A DNA stretch of 64,000 bases from Klebsiella aerogenes KCTC 2190 (GCF_000215745.1 NC_015663.1:992001-1056000); one strand, 5' to 3'; positions 38,405 to 52,870 are shown, counted from the stretch's first letter. Translations and numbers: made by a program. Notes: generated by a model not told the origin, from the sequence alone.

Positions 38405-39223
38405 TTACTTCTTAGCGTCTGCAGCCGGTGCTTCGGCAGCGGCTTCTGGCTTAGCATCAGCCTTCGGAGCCGGTTTGATGTCCAGCAGTTCTACATCGAA
38501 TACCAGCGTAGAGTTAGCCGGGATACCCGGAACGCCAGTTTTGCCGTAGGCCAGATCTGGTGGGATAACCAGCTTGATTTTGCCGCCTTTTTTGATGTTT
38601 TTCAGGCCTTCGGTCCAGCCAGGAATAACGCCATCAAGACGGAAAGAGAGCGGCTCGCCGCGGGTGTAAGAGTTATCGAACTCTTTACCGTCGATCAGCG
38701 TACCTTTGTAGTTCACCACGACGGTATCGCTGTCTTTCGGCGCATCGCCAGTACCGGCTTTCTCGACTTTATACATCAGGCCGGATTTAGAGGTTTTCAC
38801 GCCCTTCTCTTTAGCGAAGGCGTCACGGAACGCTTTGCCTTTGGCATCGTTCTCGGTCGCATCTTTTTCCATCTTCTGCTGAGCGGCGGTTTTCACGCGG
38901 GTCTCAAAGGACTGCAGAGTGGTTTCAATTTCTTTGTCGGACAGTTTGCTCTTATCGGCAAACGCATCCTGCACACCGGCGATCAGCTGGTCTTTATCCA
39001 GTTTGATACCCAGCTTCTCTTGTTCTTTCAGGGAGTTTTCCATGTAACGGCCGAGGGATGCACCCAGCGCATAAGCGGATTTTTGATCGTCATTTTTAAA
39101 TGCCGATTTGCTGTCCGCCGCCGGTGCAGCTTTCGCTGCGGTATCGGCAGCAAAGGTCAGCGGTGCATTCAGGGCAACGGCCATCGTGGTCGCCAGCAGC
39201 GTTACTTTAAACAGTGATTTCAT
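38405..39223 (-). CDS. fkpA: Periplasmic peptidyl-prolyl isomerase and chaperone FkpA
   Basis: A 272-residue FKBP-type protein with a signal peptide (cleavage expected after TFA at about residue 25). An N-terminal dimerisation domain with chaperone activity (about 26-140) precedes the FKBP domain (about 145-250, VVNYKGTLIDGKEFDNSYTR and GVIPGWTEGLKNIKKGGK). The tail is alanine-rich (AAAEAPAADAKK). A sigma-E-like promoter is visible upstream. Confidence 0.97.
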   Translation of the reverse strand: MKSLFKVTLLATTMAVALNAPLTFAADTAAKAAPAADSKSAFKNDDQKSAYALGASLGRYMENSLKEQEKLGIKLDKDQLIAGVQDAFADKSKLSDKEIETTLQSFETRVKTAAQQKMEKDATENDAKGKAFRDAFAKEKGVKTSKSGLMYKVEKAGTGDAPKDSDTVVVNYKGTLIDGKEFDNSYTRGEPLSFRLDGVIPGWTEGLKNIKKGGKIKLVIPPDLAYGKTGVPGIPANSTLVFDVELLDIKPAPKADAKPEAAAEAPAADAKK

Positions 39224-39338
39224 CCATTTCTCCAGGGCCGGGGCATCTCACCCCAGGGTTATCATAAAAAGCAAAAAACGTACTATAGAACGTTGCAGAA
39301 CAAATCTACATACAGACCTACCTGAATATCGCCTCATT

Positions 39339-39367
39339 TCAGACTATTTTTGTATGAATTAGTTTCC
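39339..39367 (-). promoter_or_regulatory. Candidate sigma-E promoter of fkpA
   Basis: On the minus strand: GGAAACT (39361-39367), 16-base spacer, GTCTGA (39339-39344). This fits the envelope-stress sigma factor consensus (GGAACTT, 15-17 bases, GTCnnA). fkpA is a known sigma-E target in E. coli. The start would give a leader of about 110 bases. Confidence 0.6.
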
Positions 39368-39444
39368 TCTCTGACGTTACGATGCTGCGTTAACGCGGAA
39401 ACTTGAGTAGAATCCGCCCGCAAACAAGACAGAAGAGGCGACCT

Positions 39445-39663
39445 ATGAACGATAGCACAATGGAGACGCGTCTGGCGGAACTGGAAAGCCGACTGGCGTT
39501 TCAGGAGATCACCATCGAGGACCTCAACAAAACCGTCACGGCGCATGAAATAGAAATGGCCAAAATGCGCGAACATATGCGCTTGGTAATCGAAAAATTG
39601 AAAGCGACACAGCCGTCGCACATCGCGTCACAGTCTGAAGAGACGCCGCCTCCGCATTATTGA
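39445..39663 (+). CDS. slyX: SlyX protein
   Basis: A 72-residue coiled-coil protein (heptads over about 4-50, [20 protein letters not shown]) ending PPPHY as in all SlyX proteins. Function unknown. I start at ATG 39445, preceded by AGAGGCG, giving the E. coli length. It converges on slyD across a bidirectional terminator. Confidence 0.93.
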   Translation: MNDSTMETRLAELESRLAFQEITIEDLNKTVTAHEIEMAKMREHMRLVIEKLKATQPSHIASQSEETPPPHY

Positions 39664-39668
39664 GACGT

Positions 39669-39695
39669 AAAAAAAGCGGGTTTCCCCGCTTTTTT
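39669..39695. terminator. Bidirectional terminator between slyX and slyD
   Basis: AAAAAAGCGGG, three-base loop, CCCGCTTTTTT. Runs on both sides fit termination of slyX and slyD transcripts alike. Confidence 0.9.
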
Positions 39696-39720
39696 GGCTA
39701 TTCGCGCGAACGCGACGCCA

Positions 39721-40311
39721 TTAGTGGCAACCGCAACCACCGTTACCGCAACCACCTTTGCCGTGTTCATGGTCGTGACCATGATCGTGGCCGTGGCCGC
39801 CGCAGCAACCGTCATGACCGTGGTCATGATCGTGATCGTGGCCATGAGCGCCGTGTACGTGACCGTGCTCCAGCTCTTCTGCAGTGGCTTCGCGCAGGGC
39901 GACAACTTCTACGTTGAACTTCAGATTCTGGCCAGCCAGCATGTGGTTGCCGTCAACCACCACGAAATCGTCGCCGACTTCGGTGATTTCTACCGGTACC
40001 GGACCCTGGTCGGTTTCAGCCAGGAAGCGCATGCCAACCTGCAGTTCGTCAACGCCCATGAAAACGTCTTTAGGAACGCGCTGAACCAGGTTTTCGTCAT
40101 ACTGGCCGTACGCGTCATTCGCGCCGACTTCGACATCAAATTTGTCGCCCACTTCGTGGCCGTTTAATGCGTTTTCCAGGCCGGAAATCAGGGAACCGTG
40201 ACCATGCAGGTAGTCCAGCGGCGCACTCACCGGAGACTCATCAACCAACACACCGTCTTCTGTACGTACCTGATAGGCCAGGCTGACCACCAGGTCTTTT
40301 GCTACTTTCAT
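39721..40311 (-). CDS. slyD: Peptidyl-prolyl isomerase and metallochaperone SlyD
   Basis: A 196-residue FKBP-type isomerase with the insert-in-flap chaperone domain (about 75-120). The C-terminal tail from about residue 147 is a metal-binding run of His, Asp, Gly and Cys (repeats of HDHDH and GHGHD, ending CGCH). SlyD delivers nickel to hydrogenase maturation through HypB and is needed for phiX174 lysis. Length equals E. coli. Confidence 0.97.
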   Translation of the reverse strand: MKVAKDLVVSLAYQVRTEDGVLVDESPVSAPLDYLHGHGSLISGLENALNGHEVGDKFDVEVGANDAYGQYDENLVQRVPKDVFMGVDELQVGMRFLAETDQGPVPVEITEVGDDFVVVDGNHMLAGQNLKFNVEVVALREATAEELEHGHVHGAHGHDHDHDHGHDGCCGGHGHDHGHDHEHGKGGCGNGGCGCH

Positions 40312-40405
40312 GATATCTCCTGAGCATGGGAAGAATAGTGGCGCAGATTGTAGCGGAATTCTGCAGCCGTGTACCCTTTAGCTTAAAAAAAGGCGACAGA
40401 TAACG

Positions 40406-40606
40406 CTAGTCCGGATGAAAAATGCCGATCACTTGCTCTTCTTTACGAACGTGCTCACGGACCTCTTTATCGGCCTCGCGCATCTGATGTCCGCACTTAA
40501 CGCACTCAACAATATCGACATTATTCTCGCGCCACATCGCCAGTGAATCCTGCGCCTGGCACGCCGGGCATTTTGCGCCGGCAATAAAACGTTTACGTAC
40601 CGCCAT
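40406..40606 (-). CDS. yheV: Zinc-ribbon protein YheV
   Basis: A 66-residue protein with two CxxC pairs (CPAC near residue 13 and CVKC near residue 36), so a small zinc ribbon. Function is not known. It follows kefB by 13 bases and is likely in the kefG-kefB-yheV transcript. Confidence 0.9.
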   Translation of the reverse strand: MAVRKRFIAGAKCPACQAQDSLAMWRENNVDIVECVKCGHQMREADKEVREHVRKEEQVIGIFHPD

Positions 40607-40619
40607 TTTGCTCTACCTT

Positions 40620-42425
40620 CTATTCAAACTCGTCCCAGCCGTCCAGCTGCCGGCTTTCTTTCTGCATTTCACGCTCAAAAATCTCTTCCAGCTCGCGCCG
40701 GGCTTCCCGCACGCGGGATATCTGTACGGTATCAGTATGCACCGGCATTAACTCGCGCAGCATTCGCATATCGAGGCGTCGAAAGTGCAACTGCGCGCGC
40801 TGCGCCTGATGCGGATGCATTCCCAGGGTCACCAGCGCCTTGCGCCCCAATTCCAGGGCGCTGGAGAAGGTTTCTCGCGAGAACTGCGTCACGCCGGCCT
40901 GTAATAGCTCATGCGCCTCTACGCGCCCCCGCGCACGCGCCAGAATATGGAGGTGGGGAAAATGCTGTTGGCACATCTCCACCAGCTTCATGGTATCTTC
41001 CGGCTCGTTGCAGGTAATCACAATAGACTGCGCCTCTTCCGCCCCCGCCGAACGCAGCAGCTCAAGCTGCGTCGCATCGCCGAAATAGACTTTGTAGCCA
41101 TATTTGCGCATCAGGTTGACCGCGCTGATATCGCGTTCAAGCACGGTAATACGCATTTTATTGGCCATCAGCAGGCGCCCAATCACCTGACCAAAACGCC
41201 CGAAGCCGACGATAATCACCTGCGGCTTATCATCCTCGACCCATGGCGCCTCATCGGCATCCTCCGCCGGGTTAAGCCGTCGCGACAGCACTTTATCAAT
41301 GACCTTCATCAGGAGCGGCGTGGTCATCATCGATAAGGTTACGGTAACTAGTAGCAGCGCCATTTGATCGTTATGGAACAGCTTCTGCGAAGCCGGCATG
41401 GAAAAGAGAACAAAGGCGAACTCGCCGCCCTGGCTCAATACTCCGGCGAACTGCGTGCGCTCGGAGCTGCGCAAACCATATAGCCGGGCCAATACATAAA
41501 GCACCAGCGCTTTAACCGCCACCAGAGCGGCAACGCTTAGCGCGACCCACAGCAAATGGGTGTAGAGCACGCCAAGATTCAGCGCCATGCCGACGGAGAT
41601 AAAAAACAGCCCCAGCAGCAAGCCTTTAAACGGCTCAATAGCGATTTCCAGCTCGTGGCGATATTCGCTTTCCGCCAGCAGCACGCCGGCGATAAACGTC
41701 CCCAGCGCCATTGACAGCCCCAGGGCGTCCATAAACAGCGCGGAGCCCAGCACCAGCAGCAGCGTGGCAGCGGTAAATACCTCACGCACGCCGGAACCCG
41801 CGATAAAGCGGAAAACCGGGCGCAGCAGAAAACGGCCGCCAATCAGCATGCCGGCGAAAGCCAGCACCTTCATCCCCACCGACATCCAGTTGAAGTTATC
41901 GTCGCCGTGTCCGGCGAGCAGCGGGACCAGCGCCAGCGCCGGGATCACCGCTAAATCCTGAAATAACAGTACTGAAAAGCCCAACTGGCCGGATTCGTTA
42001 CGGCTCATTCCCTTCTCGCGCATCAGCTGCAGCGCCATCGCGGTAGAGGACATTGCTAACCCAATACCGCCCACCACGGCCGCCTGCCACGAAAACCCGG
42101 TGACCACCAGCAATCCGCCGAGGATCGCCGCGCTAAACAGCACCTGCGCCGCGCCGACGCCGAATATCGAGTTGCGCAGTTGCCACAGTTTGGCCGGATT
42201 AAGCTCAAGGCCGATGATGAACATCAGGAATACAACGCCAAGCTCGGAAAAGTGAAGAATTTCATCCACATCGCTAATAAAGCCAAGCCCCCACGGGCCA
42301 ATTGCAATCCCGGCCAGCAGGTAGCCGAGCACGGCGCCAATGCCCAGCCGGGCCGCCAGCGGTACCGCCACCACGGCGGCAAACAAAAACAGTACACCTG
42401 CTAATAGCAAATCAGCTCCCGCCAT
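40620..42425 (-). CDS. kefB: Glutathione-gated potassium efflux antiporter KefB
   Basis: A 601-residue monovalent cation:proton antiporter-2 protein. About 12 transmembrane segments (1-380) are followed by a cytosolic RCK domain with [13 protein letters not shown] (about 409-421). Glutathione keeps it closed; adducts of toxic electrophiles open it, and the potassium efflux acidifies the cell and protects it. ATG 42425 has AGGAGG upstream. It overlaps kefG by 14 bases. Confidence 0.96.
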   Translation of the reverse strand: MAGADLLLAGVLFLFAAVVAVPLAARLGIGAVLGYLLAGIAIGPWGLGFISDVDEILHFSELGVVFLMFIIGLELNPAKLWQLRNSIFGVGAAQVLFSAAILGGLLVVTGFSWQAAVVGGIGLAMSSTAMALQLMREKGMSRNESGQLGFSVLLFQDLAVIPALALVPLLAGHGDDNFNWMSVGMKVLAFAGMLIGGRFLLRPVFRFIAGSGVREVFTAATLLLVLGSALFMDALGLSMALGTFIAGVLLAESEYRHELEIAIEPFKGLLLGLFFISVGMALNLGVLYTHLLWVALSVAALVAVKALVLYVLARLYGLRSSERTQFAGVLSQGGEFAFVLFSMPASQKLFHNDQMALLLVTVTLSMMTTPLLMKVIDKVLSRRLNPAEDADEAPWVEDDKPQVIIVGFGRFGQVIGRLLMANKMRITVLERDISAVNLMRKYGYKVYFGDATQLELLRSAGAEEAQSIVITCNEPEDTMKLVEMCQQHFPHLHILARARGRVEAHELLQAGVTQFSRETFSSALELGRKALVTLGMHPHQAQRAQLHFRRLDMRMLRELMPVHTDTVQISRVREARRELEEIFEREMQKESRQLDGWDEFE

Positions 42426-42975
42426 TGACGCCTCCTGTAGCAACAGGATTCGCGAGCCAATCGCGATATGCGCGGGCGTGGCTTTGCAAATCTTCCGGCC
42501 GCTGTCGGCGCGCCCAGTAGACAATAATCGGACTCAGCCAGTGCATGCGGCACATGCCGGCCGTTAACTCAAAAGGGCGCAGAATATCATTCATCGGATA
42601 GCGATTAGCATCGCGGCGGTAAGCGCTCTCCGGCTCGCCGGTGGTGATCACGCTACGCCAGTACTTTCCCGCCAGTTGATTTCCTCCCGCGCCGCTGGCG
42701 AAGCCGCGGCTCAGCACCCGGTCCAGCCACTCTTTCAACAATGCCGGGCAGCTCCACGTATACAGTGGATGTTGGAAAACAATCACCTGATGCTGACGCA
42801 GGAGATCCTGCTCATGGGCGATATCAATAAAAAAATCCGGATAGTGCGCATAAAGATCGTGCACGGTGACATTCGGCAACTGTAAGGCCGGTTCAAGCAA
42901 AACCCGGTTGGCCACGGAATCCTGAGATTCTGGGTGGGCATACAGCAGCAACACTTTCGCTGTCTGAGACATCAT
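42412..42975 (-). CDS. kefG: KefB ancillary NAD(P)H oxidoreductase KefG
   Basis: A 187-residue flavodoxin-fold quinone-reductase-like protein required for full KefB activity. Features: [19 protein letters not shown] near the N-terminus, [16 protein letters not shown] and [10 protein letters not shown] start at MMSQ (42975) after GGGAGGGG. The C-terminus (about 175-187) is a Gly/Asn-rich tail (TGGVNGGS) that differs from E. coli. It overlaps kefB, so the pair is translationally coupled. Confidence 0.93.
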   Translation of the reverse strand: MMSQTAKVLLLYAHPESQDSVANRVLLEPALQLPNVTVHDLYAHYPDFFIDIAHEQDLLRQHQVIVFQHPLYTWSCPALLKEWLDRVLSRGFASGAGGNQLAGKYWRSVITTGEPESAYRRDANRYPMNDILRPFELTAGMCRMHWLSPIIVYWARRQRPEDLQSHARAYRDWLANPVATGGVNGGS

Positions 42976-43148
42976 TCCCCTCCCGAACGTCATCTGGCGG
43001 CTTGCGAAGCGGCTGCGTCTCGACGCAACCAGAATGACTTTGTCTATCATCTTCATTTTGGGCTACCATTGCGGCCCTATGGAGCGTTTCGCTTCCACAC
43101 TACATTATCATAAAGACAAATTAACATAGTCTGAACATACGGCGCCTT

Positions 43149-45053
43149 ATGATTGTTTTCTCCTCGTTACAAATTCGTCGCGGCGTACGCGTCCTGCTGG
43201 ACAACGCCACCGCCACCATCAATCCTGGCCAGAAGGTCGGTCTGGTGGGTAAAAACGGCTGCGGTAAATCTACGTTGCTTTCGCTTTTGAAAAACGAGAT
43301 AAGCGCCGACGGCGGCTCCATGACCTTCCCGAGCAACTGGCAGCTGGCGTGGGTTAATCAGGAAACGCCGGCCCTGCCGCAACCGGCTATTGATTATGTT
43401 ATTGATGGCGATCGCGAGTTCCGCAAGCTGGAAGCCGATTTACAGCAGGCCAATGAGCGCGACGATGGCCACGCCATCGCTACCGTCCACGGTAAGCTGG
43501 ATGCCATTGACGCCTGGACGATTCGTTCCCGTGCCGCCAGCCTGCTACACGGCCTTGGTTTCAGTAACGAGCAGCTTGAGCGCCCGGTCAGTGATTTCTC
43601 CGGCGGCTGGCGTATGCGCTTAAACCTCGCGCAGGCGCTGATCTGCCGTTCCGACCTGCTGTTGCTCGACGAACCGACCAACCACCTCGATCTTGATGCG
43701 GTGATCTGGCTGGAAAAATGGCTGAAAGGCTATACCGGTACGCTGATCCTGATTTCCCACGATCGTGATTTCCTCGATCCGATCGTCGATAAAATTATTC
43801 ATATCGAACAGCAAACGATGTTCGAATACACCGGTAACTACAGCTCGTTTGAAATCCAGCGCGCGACCCGCCTGTCGCAGCAGCAGGCCATGTATGAAAG
43901 CCAGCAGCAGCGCGTAGCCCACTTGCAGAGCTATATCGACCGCTTCCGCGCCAAGGCCACCAAAGCGAAGCAGGCGCAGAGCCGTATCAAAATGCTTGAG
44001 CGCATGGAGCTTATCGCCCCGGCGCACGTCGATAACCCGTTCCACTTCAGCTTCCGCGCGCCGGAAAGCCTGCCGAACCCGTTACTCAAGATGGAAAAAG
44101 TCAGCGCCGGCTACGGCGAACGGATTATTCTCGACTCCATCAAGCTGAACCTGGTGCCCGGTTCGCGTATCGGTCTGCTGGGGCGCAACGGCGCCGGTAA
44201 ATCAACGCTGATTAAGCTACTGGCCGGTGAATTACAGCCGCTGTCCGGTGAAATTGGCCTGGCGAAAGGGATTAAGCTCGGTTACTTCGCCCAGCATCAG
44301 CTCGAATTCCTGCGCGCCGATGAGTCGCCGATACAGCATCTGGCCCGCCTGGCGCCGCAGGAGCTGGAACAAAAACTGCGCGACTACCTCGGCGGCTTTG
44401 GATTCCAGGGGGATAAAGTCAGCGAAGAGACCCGCCGTTTCTCCGGCGGTGAAAAAGCGCGCCTGGTGCTGGCGTTAATCGTCTGGCAGCGCCCTAACCT
44501 ATTGCTGCTCGATGAACCGACCAACCACCTTGATCTTGATATGCGTCAGGCCTTAACCGAAGCGCTGATCGACTTCGAAGGGGCGCTGGTCGTGGTCTCG
44601 CACGATCGTCACCTGATCCGCTCCACCACTGACGATCTGTACCTCGTACACGACGGTAAAGTTGAACCGTTTGATGGCGATCTGGAAGATTATCAGCAGT
44701 GGCTGAGTGATTCGCAGAAGCAGGAAAACCAGGCCTCTGAAGCGCCGAAGGATAACGGCAACAGCGCGCAGGCGCGTAAGGATCAAAAACGTCGCGAAGC
44801 CGAACTGCGCACGCAAACGCAACCGCTGCGTAAAGAGATCGCCCGGCTGGAAAAAGAGATGGATAAACTCAACGCGCAGCTGGCGCAGGCGGAAGAGAAA
44901 CTGGGCGACAGCGAGTTATATGACGCCTCGCGCAAAGCGGAATTAACCGCGTGCCTGCAGCAGCAGGCGAGCGCCAAATCAGGGCTCGAAGAGTGTGAAA
45001 TGGCGTGGCTGGACGCGCAGGAACAGCTGGAGCGGATGCTGCAGGAAGGTTAA
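43149..45053 (+). CDS. yheS: ABC-F family ATPase YheS
   Basis: A 634-residue protein with two ABC domains in one chain and no membrane part. Walker A GKNGCGKST and GRNGAGKST, signatures FSGGWRMRL and FSGGEKARL, and two Walker B LLLLDEPTNHLDLD are all intact. Between the cassettes is the ABC-F linker (about 240-290); the C-terminal helical hairpin (about 540-634) is rich in Lys, Glu and Gln. ABC-F proteins of this kind bind the ribosomal E site; YheS is linked to relieving arrest in E. coli. Confidence 0.95.
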   Translation: MIVFSSLQIRRGVRVLLDNATATINPGQKVGLVGKNGCGKSTLLSLLKNEISADGGSMTFPSNWQLAWVNQETPALPQPAIDYVIDGDREFRKLEADLQQANERDDGHAIATVHGKLDAIDAWTIRSRAASLLHGLGFSNEQLERPVSDFSGGWRMRLNLAQALICRSDLLLLDEPTNHLDLDAVIWLEKWLKGYTGTLILISHDRDFLDPIVDKIIHIEQQTMFEYTGNYSSFEIQRATRLSQQQAMYESQQQRVAHLQSYIDRFRAKATKAKQAQSRIKMLERMELIAPAHVDNPFHFSFRAPESLPNPLLKMEKVSAGYGERIILDSIKLNLVPGSRIGLLGRNGAGKSTLIKLLAGELQPLSGEIGLAKGIKLGYFAQHQLEFLRADESPIQHLARLAPQELEQKLRDYLGGFGFQGDKVSEETRRFSGGEKARLVLALIVWQRPNLLLLDEPTNHLDLDMRQALTEALIDFEGALVVVSHDRHLIRSTTDDLYLVHDGKVEPFDGDLEDYQQWLSDSQKQENQASEAPKDNGNSAQARKDQKRREAELRTQTQPLRKEIARLEKEMDKLNAQLAQAEEKLGDSELYDASRKAELTACLQQQASAKSGLEECEMAWLDAQEQLERMLQEG

Positions 45054-45262
45054 TGAGTAACCGCCCGGCGGTGAGAGAAAATTCATCGTCGGGACTTTCT
45101 GCTTAAGTATCCCGGGAGACTTTCCGAAATTCATGGCTCAGCCATTCTCTTGAATCATTTTCATGTAATCTATACCGATTACCCGCAAGACCACATATTG
45201 GCTAACCGCCCACTTTTATGCGCGGTATAGTGTTCTAAAAGTTTCTTAATAATCCTGGTACT

Positions 45263-46285
45263 ATGGTTGAAATAACCCCGACAGCAGTGACGCCCCCCGA
45301 TAACGATTCGCGCGAATTCCATCCGATGCGCGGCGTGGGCAATCGTCATCTGCAAACCATGCTGCCGCGGATCATCCGCCGCAAGCTCCGATTTACGCCG
45401 CACTGGCAGCGCCTTGAGCTGCCGGATGGCGATTTCGTCGATCTGGCCTGGAGCGAAGATCCCGCCGGCGCGCGCCACAAACCGCGGCTGGTGGTTTTTC
45501 ACGGTCTGGAAGGCAGCCTGCACAGCCCTTACGCCCACGGTTTAATTCACGCCGCCATGCAGCGCGGCTGGCTCGGGGTGGTGATGCATTTTCGCGGCTG
45601 CAGCGGCGAGCCGAATCGCAACAGTCGTATTTATCACTCTGGCGAAACGGAAGACGGCACCTGGTTCCTGCACTGGTTGCGGCGTGAATTCGGCGCCGCG
45701 CCGACGGCGGCGGTAGGCTATTCGCTTGGCGGCAACATGCTGGGCTGTCTGCTGGCGAAAGAAGGCGACAATATTCCGCTCGATGCGGCCGTCATTGTCT
45801 CGGCGCCCTTTATGCTGGAAGCCTGCAGCTACCATATGGATAAAGGATTTTCGCGCGTCTATCAGCGTTACCTGCTCAACCTGCTGAAAGCCAACGCCTC
45901 GCGCAAGCTGAAAGCCTATCCAGGCTCGCTGCCGGTGGATCTTCGCCAGCTCAAAAGCATGCGCCGCATCCGCGAATTCGACGACATGATCACCGCCAAA
46001 ATCCACGGTTTCGCCGATGCGCTAGACTATTACCGACAGTGCAGCGCGATGCCGCGCTTAAGCGATATCACCAAGCCGACGCTGATCATTCACGCAAAAG
46101 ACGATCCATTTATGGACCATCATTCAATACCGCCGCAGGAACAGCTGCCGGCTAATGTCGAATATCAGCTCACGGAACAAGGCGGCCACGTTGGCTTTGT
46201 CGGCGGTACGCTGCGAAAACCGCAAATGTGGCTGGAGCAACGTATTCCGGATTGGTTAACCCGCTGGCTGGGAGGACAAGCATGA
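45263..46285 (+). CDS. yheT: Alpha/beta hydrolase YheT
   Basis: A 340-residue hydrolase of the YheT/ABHD1-3 group. The nucleophile elbow GYSLGGN (about 152-158), the aspartate in IHAKDDPF and the histidine in TEQGGHVGF form the triad. Substrate not known. A 209-base gap separates it from yheS. Its stop overlaps the yheU start by four bases. Confidence 0.93.
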   Translation: MVEITPTAVTPPDNDSREFHPMRGVGNRHLQTMLPRIIRRKLRFTPHWQRLELPDGDFVDLAWSEDPAGARHKPRLVVFHGLEGSLHSPYAHGLIHAAMQRGWLGVVMHFRGCSGEPNRNSRIYHSGETEDGTWFLHWLRREFGAAPTAAVGYSLGGNMLGCLLAKEGDNIPLDAAVIVSAPFMLEACSYHMDKGFSRVYQRYLLNLLKANASRKLKAYPGSLPVDLRQLKSMRRIREFDDMITAKIHGFADALDYYRQCSAMPRLSDITKPTLIIHAKDDPFMDHHSIPPQEQLPANVEYQLTEQGGHVGFVGGTLRKPQMWLEQRIPDWLTRWLGGQA

Positions 46286-46500
46286 TTATTCCCTGGCAGG
46301 ATCTCGATCCCGAAACGCTGGATAATCTGATTGAAAGCTTTGTGTTGCGCGAAGGCACCGATTATGGTGAACATGAACGTTCGCTTGCCGATAAAGTCGC
46401 CGATGTAAAACAGCAGCTTAAAACCGGGGAGGCCGTACTGGTGTGGTCAGAACTGCACGAGACGGTCAACATCATGCCCCGCAAGATGTTTAACGGCTAA
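46282..46500 (+). CDS. yheU: UPF0270 protein YheU
   Basis: A 72-residue protein, [20 protein letters not shown] onward, ending [10 protein letters not shown]. Function unknown. I start at ATG 46282, which overlaps the yheT stop (ATGA) and matches E. coli length. Confidence 0.93.
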   Translation: MIIPWQDLDPETLDNLIESFVLREGTDYGEHERSLADKVADVKQQLKTGEAVLVWSELHETVNIMPRKMFNG

Positions 46501-46572
46501 GCGCCATGCCCCTCTAACCGCGAGAGCCTGGCGCGATACGGCGACACACCATCACTTAATCAGGGAGTTGTT

Positions 46573-47442
46573 ATGTCTGCCAAACATCCAGTGATCGCAG
46601 TCACGGGCTCCAGCGGCGCGGGCACCACCACCACCAGCCTCGCGTTTCGCAAAATTTTCTCGCAGCTGAACCTGCATGCCGCGGAGGTCGAAGGGGATAG
46701 CTTCCATCGCTATACTCGCCCGGAAATGGACATGGCGATCCGCAAAGCGCGCGATCAGGGCAAACACATCAGCTACTTCGGCCCGGAAGCCAACGACTTC
46801 AGCCTGCTTGAACGCACCTTTTTAGAGTACGGCGAATTCGGCAAGGGCCAGTCGCGAAAATATCTCCATACCTATGATGAAGCGGTTCCCTGGAATCAGG
46901 TTCCCGGCACCTTTACCCCGTGGCAGCCGCTGCCTGAACCGACCGACGTGCTGTTTTATGAGGGGCTGCACGGCGGCGTGGTGACGCCGCAGCATGACGT
47001 GGCGAAACATGTCGACCTGCTGGTCGGCGTGGTGCCGATCGTCAACCTCGAATGGATTCAGAAGCTCATTCGCGATACCAGCGAACGGGGCCATTCGCGC
47101 GAAGCGGTGATGGACTCAGTGGTGCGTTCGATGGAGGACTACATCAATTTCATCACCCCCCAGTTCTCACGTACCCATATCAACTTCCAGCGCGTGCCGA
47201 CGGTGGATACCTCGAATCCGTTTGCCGCCAAAGGTATTCCATCGCTCGACGAAAGCTTCGTGGTGATTCACTTCCGCAATTTGCAGGGGATTGATTATCC
47301 CTGGCTGTTGGCGATGTTACAGGGGTCGTTTATCTCGCATATGAACACCCTGGTGGTGCCGGGCGGTAAGATGGGGCTGGCGATGGAGCTCATTATGGCG
47401 CCGCTGGTCGAGCGCTTGATGGAAGGCAAAACCATTAGTTAA
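46573..47442 (+). CDS. prkB: Phosphoribulokinase-like protein PrkB
   Basis: A 289-residue P-loop kinase resembling phosphoribulokinase and uridine kinase. The nucleotide loop reads GSSGAGTTTTS (12-22), with Thr where GKT/S is usual; the E. coli protein has the same form. VEGDSFHRYTRPEMD and YEGLHGG follow. Enterobacteria lack RuBisCO, so the true substrate is unknown. Confidence 0.93.
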   Translation: MSAKHPVIAVTGSSGAGTTTTSLAFRKIFSQLNLHAAEVEGDSFHRYTRPEMDMAIRKARDQGKHISYFGPEANDFSLLERTFLEYGEFGKGQSRKYLHTYDEAVPWNQVPGTFTPWQPLPEPTDVLFYEGLHGGVVTPQHDVAKHVDLLVGVVPIVNLEWIQKLIRDTSERGHSREAVMDSVVRSMEDYINFITPQFSRTHINFQRVPTVDTSNPFAAKGIPSLDESFVVIHFRNLQGIDYPWLLAMLQGSFISHMNTLVVPGGKMGLAMELIMAPLVERLMEGKTIS

Positions 47443-47449
47443 GGGCAAA

Positions 47450-47482
47450 ATAAAACCCCGGTCGCCGTGCTGCCGGGGTTAG
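47450..47482 (-). terminator. Terminator between prkB and yhfA
   Basis: AACCCCGG with CCGGGGTT (47454-47461 with 47473-47480). On the minus strand it is followed by TTATTTTGCCC, so it best serves yhfA; it also lies just beyond the prkB stop. Confidence 0.75.
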
Positions 47483-47504
47483 TGTCCCGCTACGTCAATT
47501 CGCC

Positions 47505-47909
47505 TCAGGCTTCGATGACTTCGTAAGAGTGGGTGATGTTGACCGCCTTTTCCAGCATCAACGCCACCGAGCAGTACTTCTCCGCGGATAAATCCACCGC
47601 ACGGGACACCGCCGCATCCTTCAGTTCTTTACCGGTGACGATAAAGTGCAGATTGATATGAGTGAACAGGCGCGGCGCCTCTTCACGGCGTTCGGAGGTC
47701 AGCTTCACTTCGCAGTTAGTGACGTTTTGACGCCCTTTTTGCAGGATAGACACCACGTCAATTGCGCTACAGCCGCCCGCCGCCATTAACACCATCTCCA
47801 TCGGGCTGGGCGCTTTGTCTCCGGAGTTGCCATCCATTAAAATCTGGTGGCCGGAGGCCGACTCACCGATGAAGGTTAGACCTTCCACCCATTTCACACG
47901 CGCTTGCAT
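47505..47909 (-). CDS. yhfA: OsmC-family protein YhfA
   Basis: A 134-residue OsmC/Ohr-fold protein. The first cysteine region reads AAGGCSAIDV and the second SAEKYCSVALML, the arrangement of OsmC-type thiol peroxidases. Activity is not demonstrated. It is divergent from crp across a 304-base gap, as in E. coli. Confidence 0.93.
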   Translation of the reverse strand: MQARVKWVEGLTFIGESASGHQILMDGNSGDKAPSPMEMVLMAAGGCSAIDVVSILQKGRQNVTNCEVKLTSERREEAPRLFTHINLHFIVTGKELKDAAVSRAVDLSAEKYCSVALMLEKAVNITHSYEVIEA

Positions 47910-48213
47910 AAAATTTAACTCCGCTGTTGCAATTTTCCTGACAGATTACGCGCACATAACAAATCTCGCAACGGAAGGCGACCTGGGTCATGCTGAAGCG
48001 AGACACCAGGAGACATGCGGTGAAAGCTATGCTAAAACAGTCTGGATGCTACAGTAATACATTGATGTACCGCATGTATGCTGAGGAGTTCACATTACAG
48101 GCTGCATAAATTGAGCAGCCAGCTTCCCAGGCATAGGGAAAAATACGATTGCATGCCCGGATGCCGTGTAGTGTCGGCGTCCGGAGATAGCTTATAACAG
48201 AGGATAACCGCGC
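47910..48213. promoter_or_regulatory. yhfA-crp divergent control region
   Basis: A 304-base gap with no gene. For crp (plus strand) a -10-like TAATAC lies at 48055-48060. Downstream, at about 48077-48096, ATGCTGAGGAGTTCACAT resembles one half of a CRP site (TCACA arm at 48090-48094), in the place where CRP autoregulates in E. coli. The leader is about 150 bases and ends in AGAGGATAACCGCGC before the ATG. Confidence 0.55.
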
Positions 48214-48846
48214 ATGGTGCTTGGCAAACCGCAAACAGACCCTACCCTTGAATGGTTCTTGTCTCATTGCCACATTCATAAGTACCCATCAAAGAGCACG
48301 CTGATTCACCAGGGTGAGAAAGCGGAAACGCTTTACTACATCGTAAAAGGCTCCGTGGCTGTACTCATCAAGGATGAAGAAGGTAAAGAGATGATCCTCT
48401 CTTACCTCAACCAGGGCGATTTCATCGGTGAATTAGGCCTGTTTGAAGAAGGTCAGGAACGTAGTGCCTGGGTACGTGCGAAAACCGCATGTGAAGTGGC
48501 CGAGATCTCTTACAAAAAATTCCGTCAGTTAATCCAGGTGAACCCGGACATCCTGATGCGCCTCTCCTCGCAGATGGCGCGTCGTCTGCAGGTCACTTCC
48601 GAGAAAGTCGGTAACCTTGCTTTCCTCGACGTGACGGGCCGTATCGCTCAGACCTTACTGAATCTGGCGAAACAGCCTGATGCCATGACTCACCCGGACG
48701 GGATGCAGATCAAAATCACCCGCCAGGAAATTGGCCAGATCGTCGGTTGCTCTCGTGAAACCGTCGGCCGTATTCTGAAGATGCTGGAAGATCAAAACCT
48801 GATCTCGGCACACGGTAAAACTATCGTCGTCTACGGTACCCGTTAA
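48214..48846 (+). CDS. crp: cAMP receptor protein CRP
   Basis: A 210-residue global transcription regulator. The cAMP-binding beta-roll (about 20-110) holds GELGLF and RSAWVRAK (phosphate contact R83 region); the C-terminal HTH recognises TGTGA half-sites ([19 protein letters not shown], about 170-188). The only difference I see from the E. coli protein as I recall it is Ser for Ala at residue 119. A terminator follows directly. Confidence 0.98.
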   Translation: MVLGKPQTDPTLEWFLSHCHIHKYPSKSTLIHQGEKAETLYYIVKGSVAVLIKDEEGKEMILSYLNQGDFIGELGLFEEGQERSAWVRAKTACEVAEISYKKFRQLIQVNPDILMRLSSQMARRLQVTSEKVGNLAFLDVTGRIAQTLLNLAKQPDAMTHPDGMQIKITRQEIGQIVGCSRETVGRILKMLEDQNLISAHGKTIVVYGTR

Positions 48847-48852
48847 GTCGCT

Positions 48853-48892
48853 AAACGGCGTATTGCTCCGCGCAGTACGCCGTTTTTGTTTC
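48853..48892 (+). terminator. Terminator after crp
   Basis: A perfect 10-bp stem, AAACGGCGTA with TACGCCGTTT (48853-48862 with 48876-48885), then TTGTTTCT. The yhfK ATG starts 12 bases beyond the stem. Confidence 0.88.
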
Positions 48893-48896
48893 TCCC

Positions 48897-52838
<3,942 letters not shown>

Positions 52839-52870
52839 AGCGGCTCCGGAAAAAACAAAACCGGGCTATT

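Noticed and set aside
46583..46640. Possible broken P-loop in prkB (TTT in place of KT/S)
   Set aside because: The same GSSGAGTTTTS loop is present in E. coli PrkB, so it is the family form and not damage.
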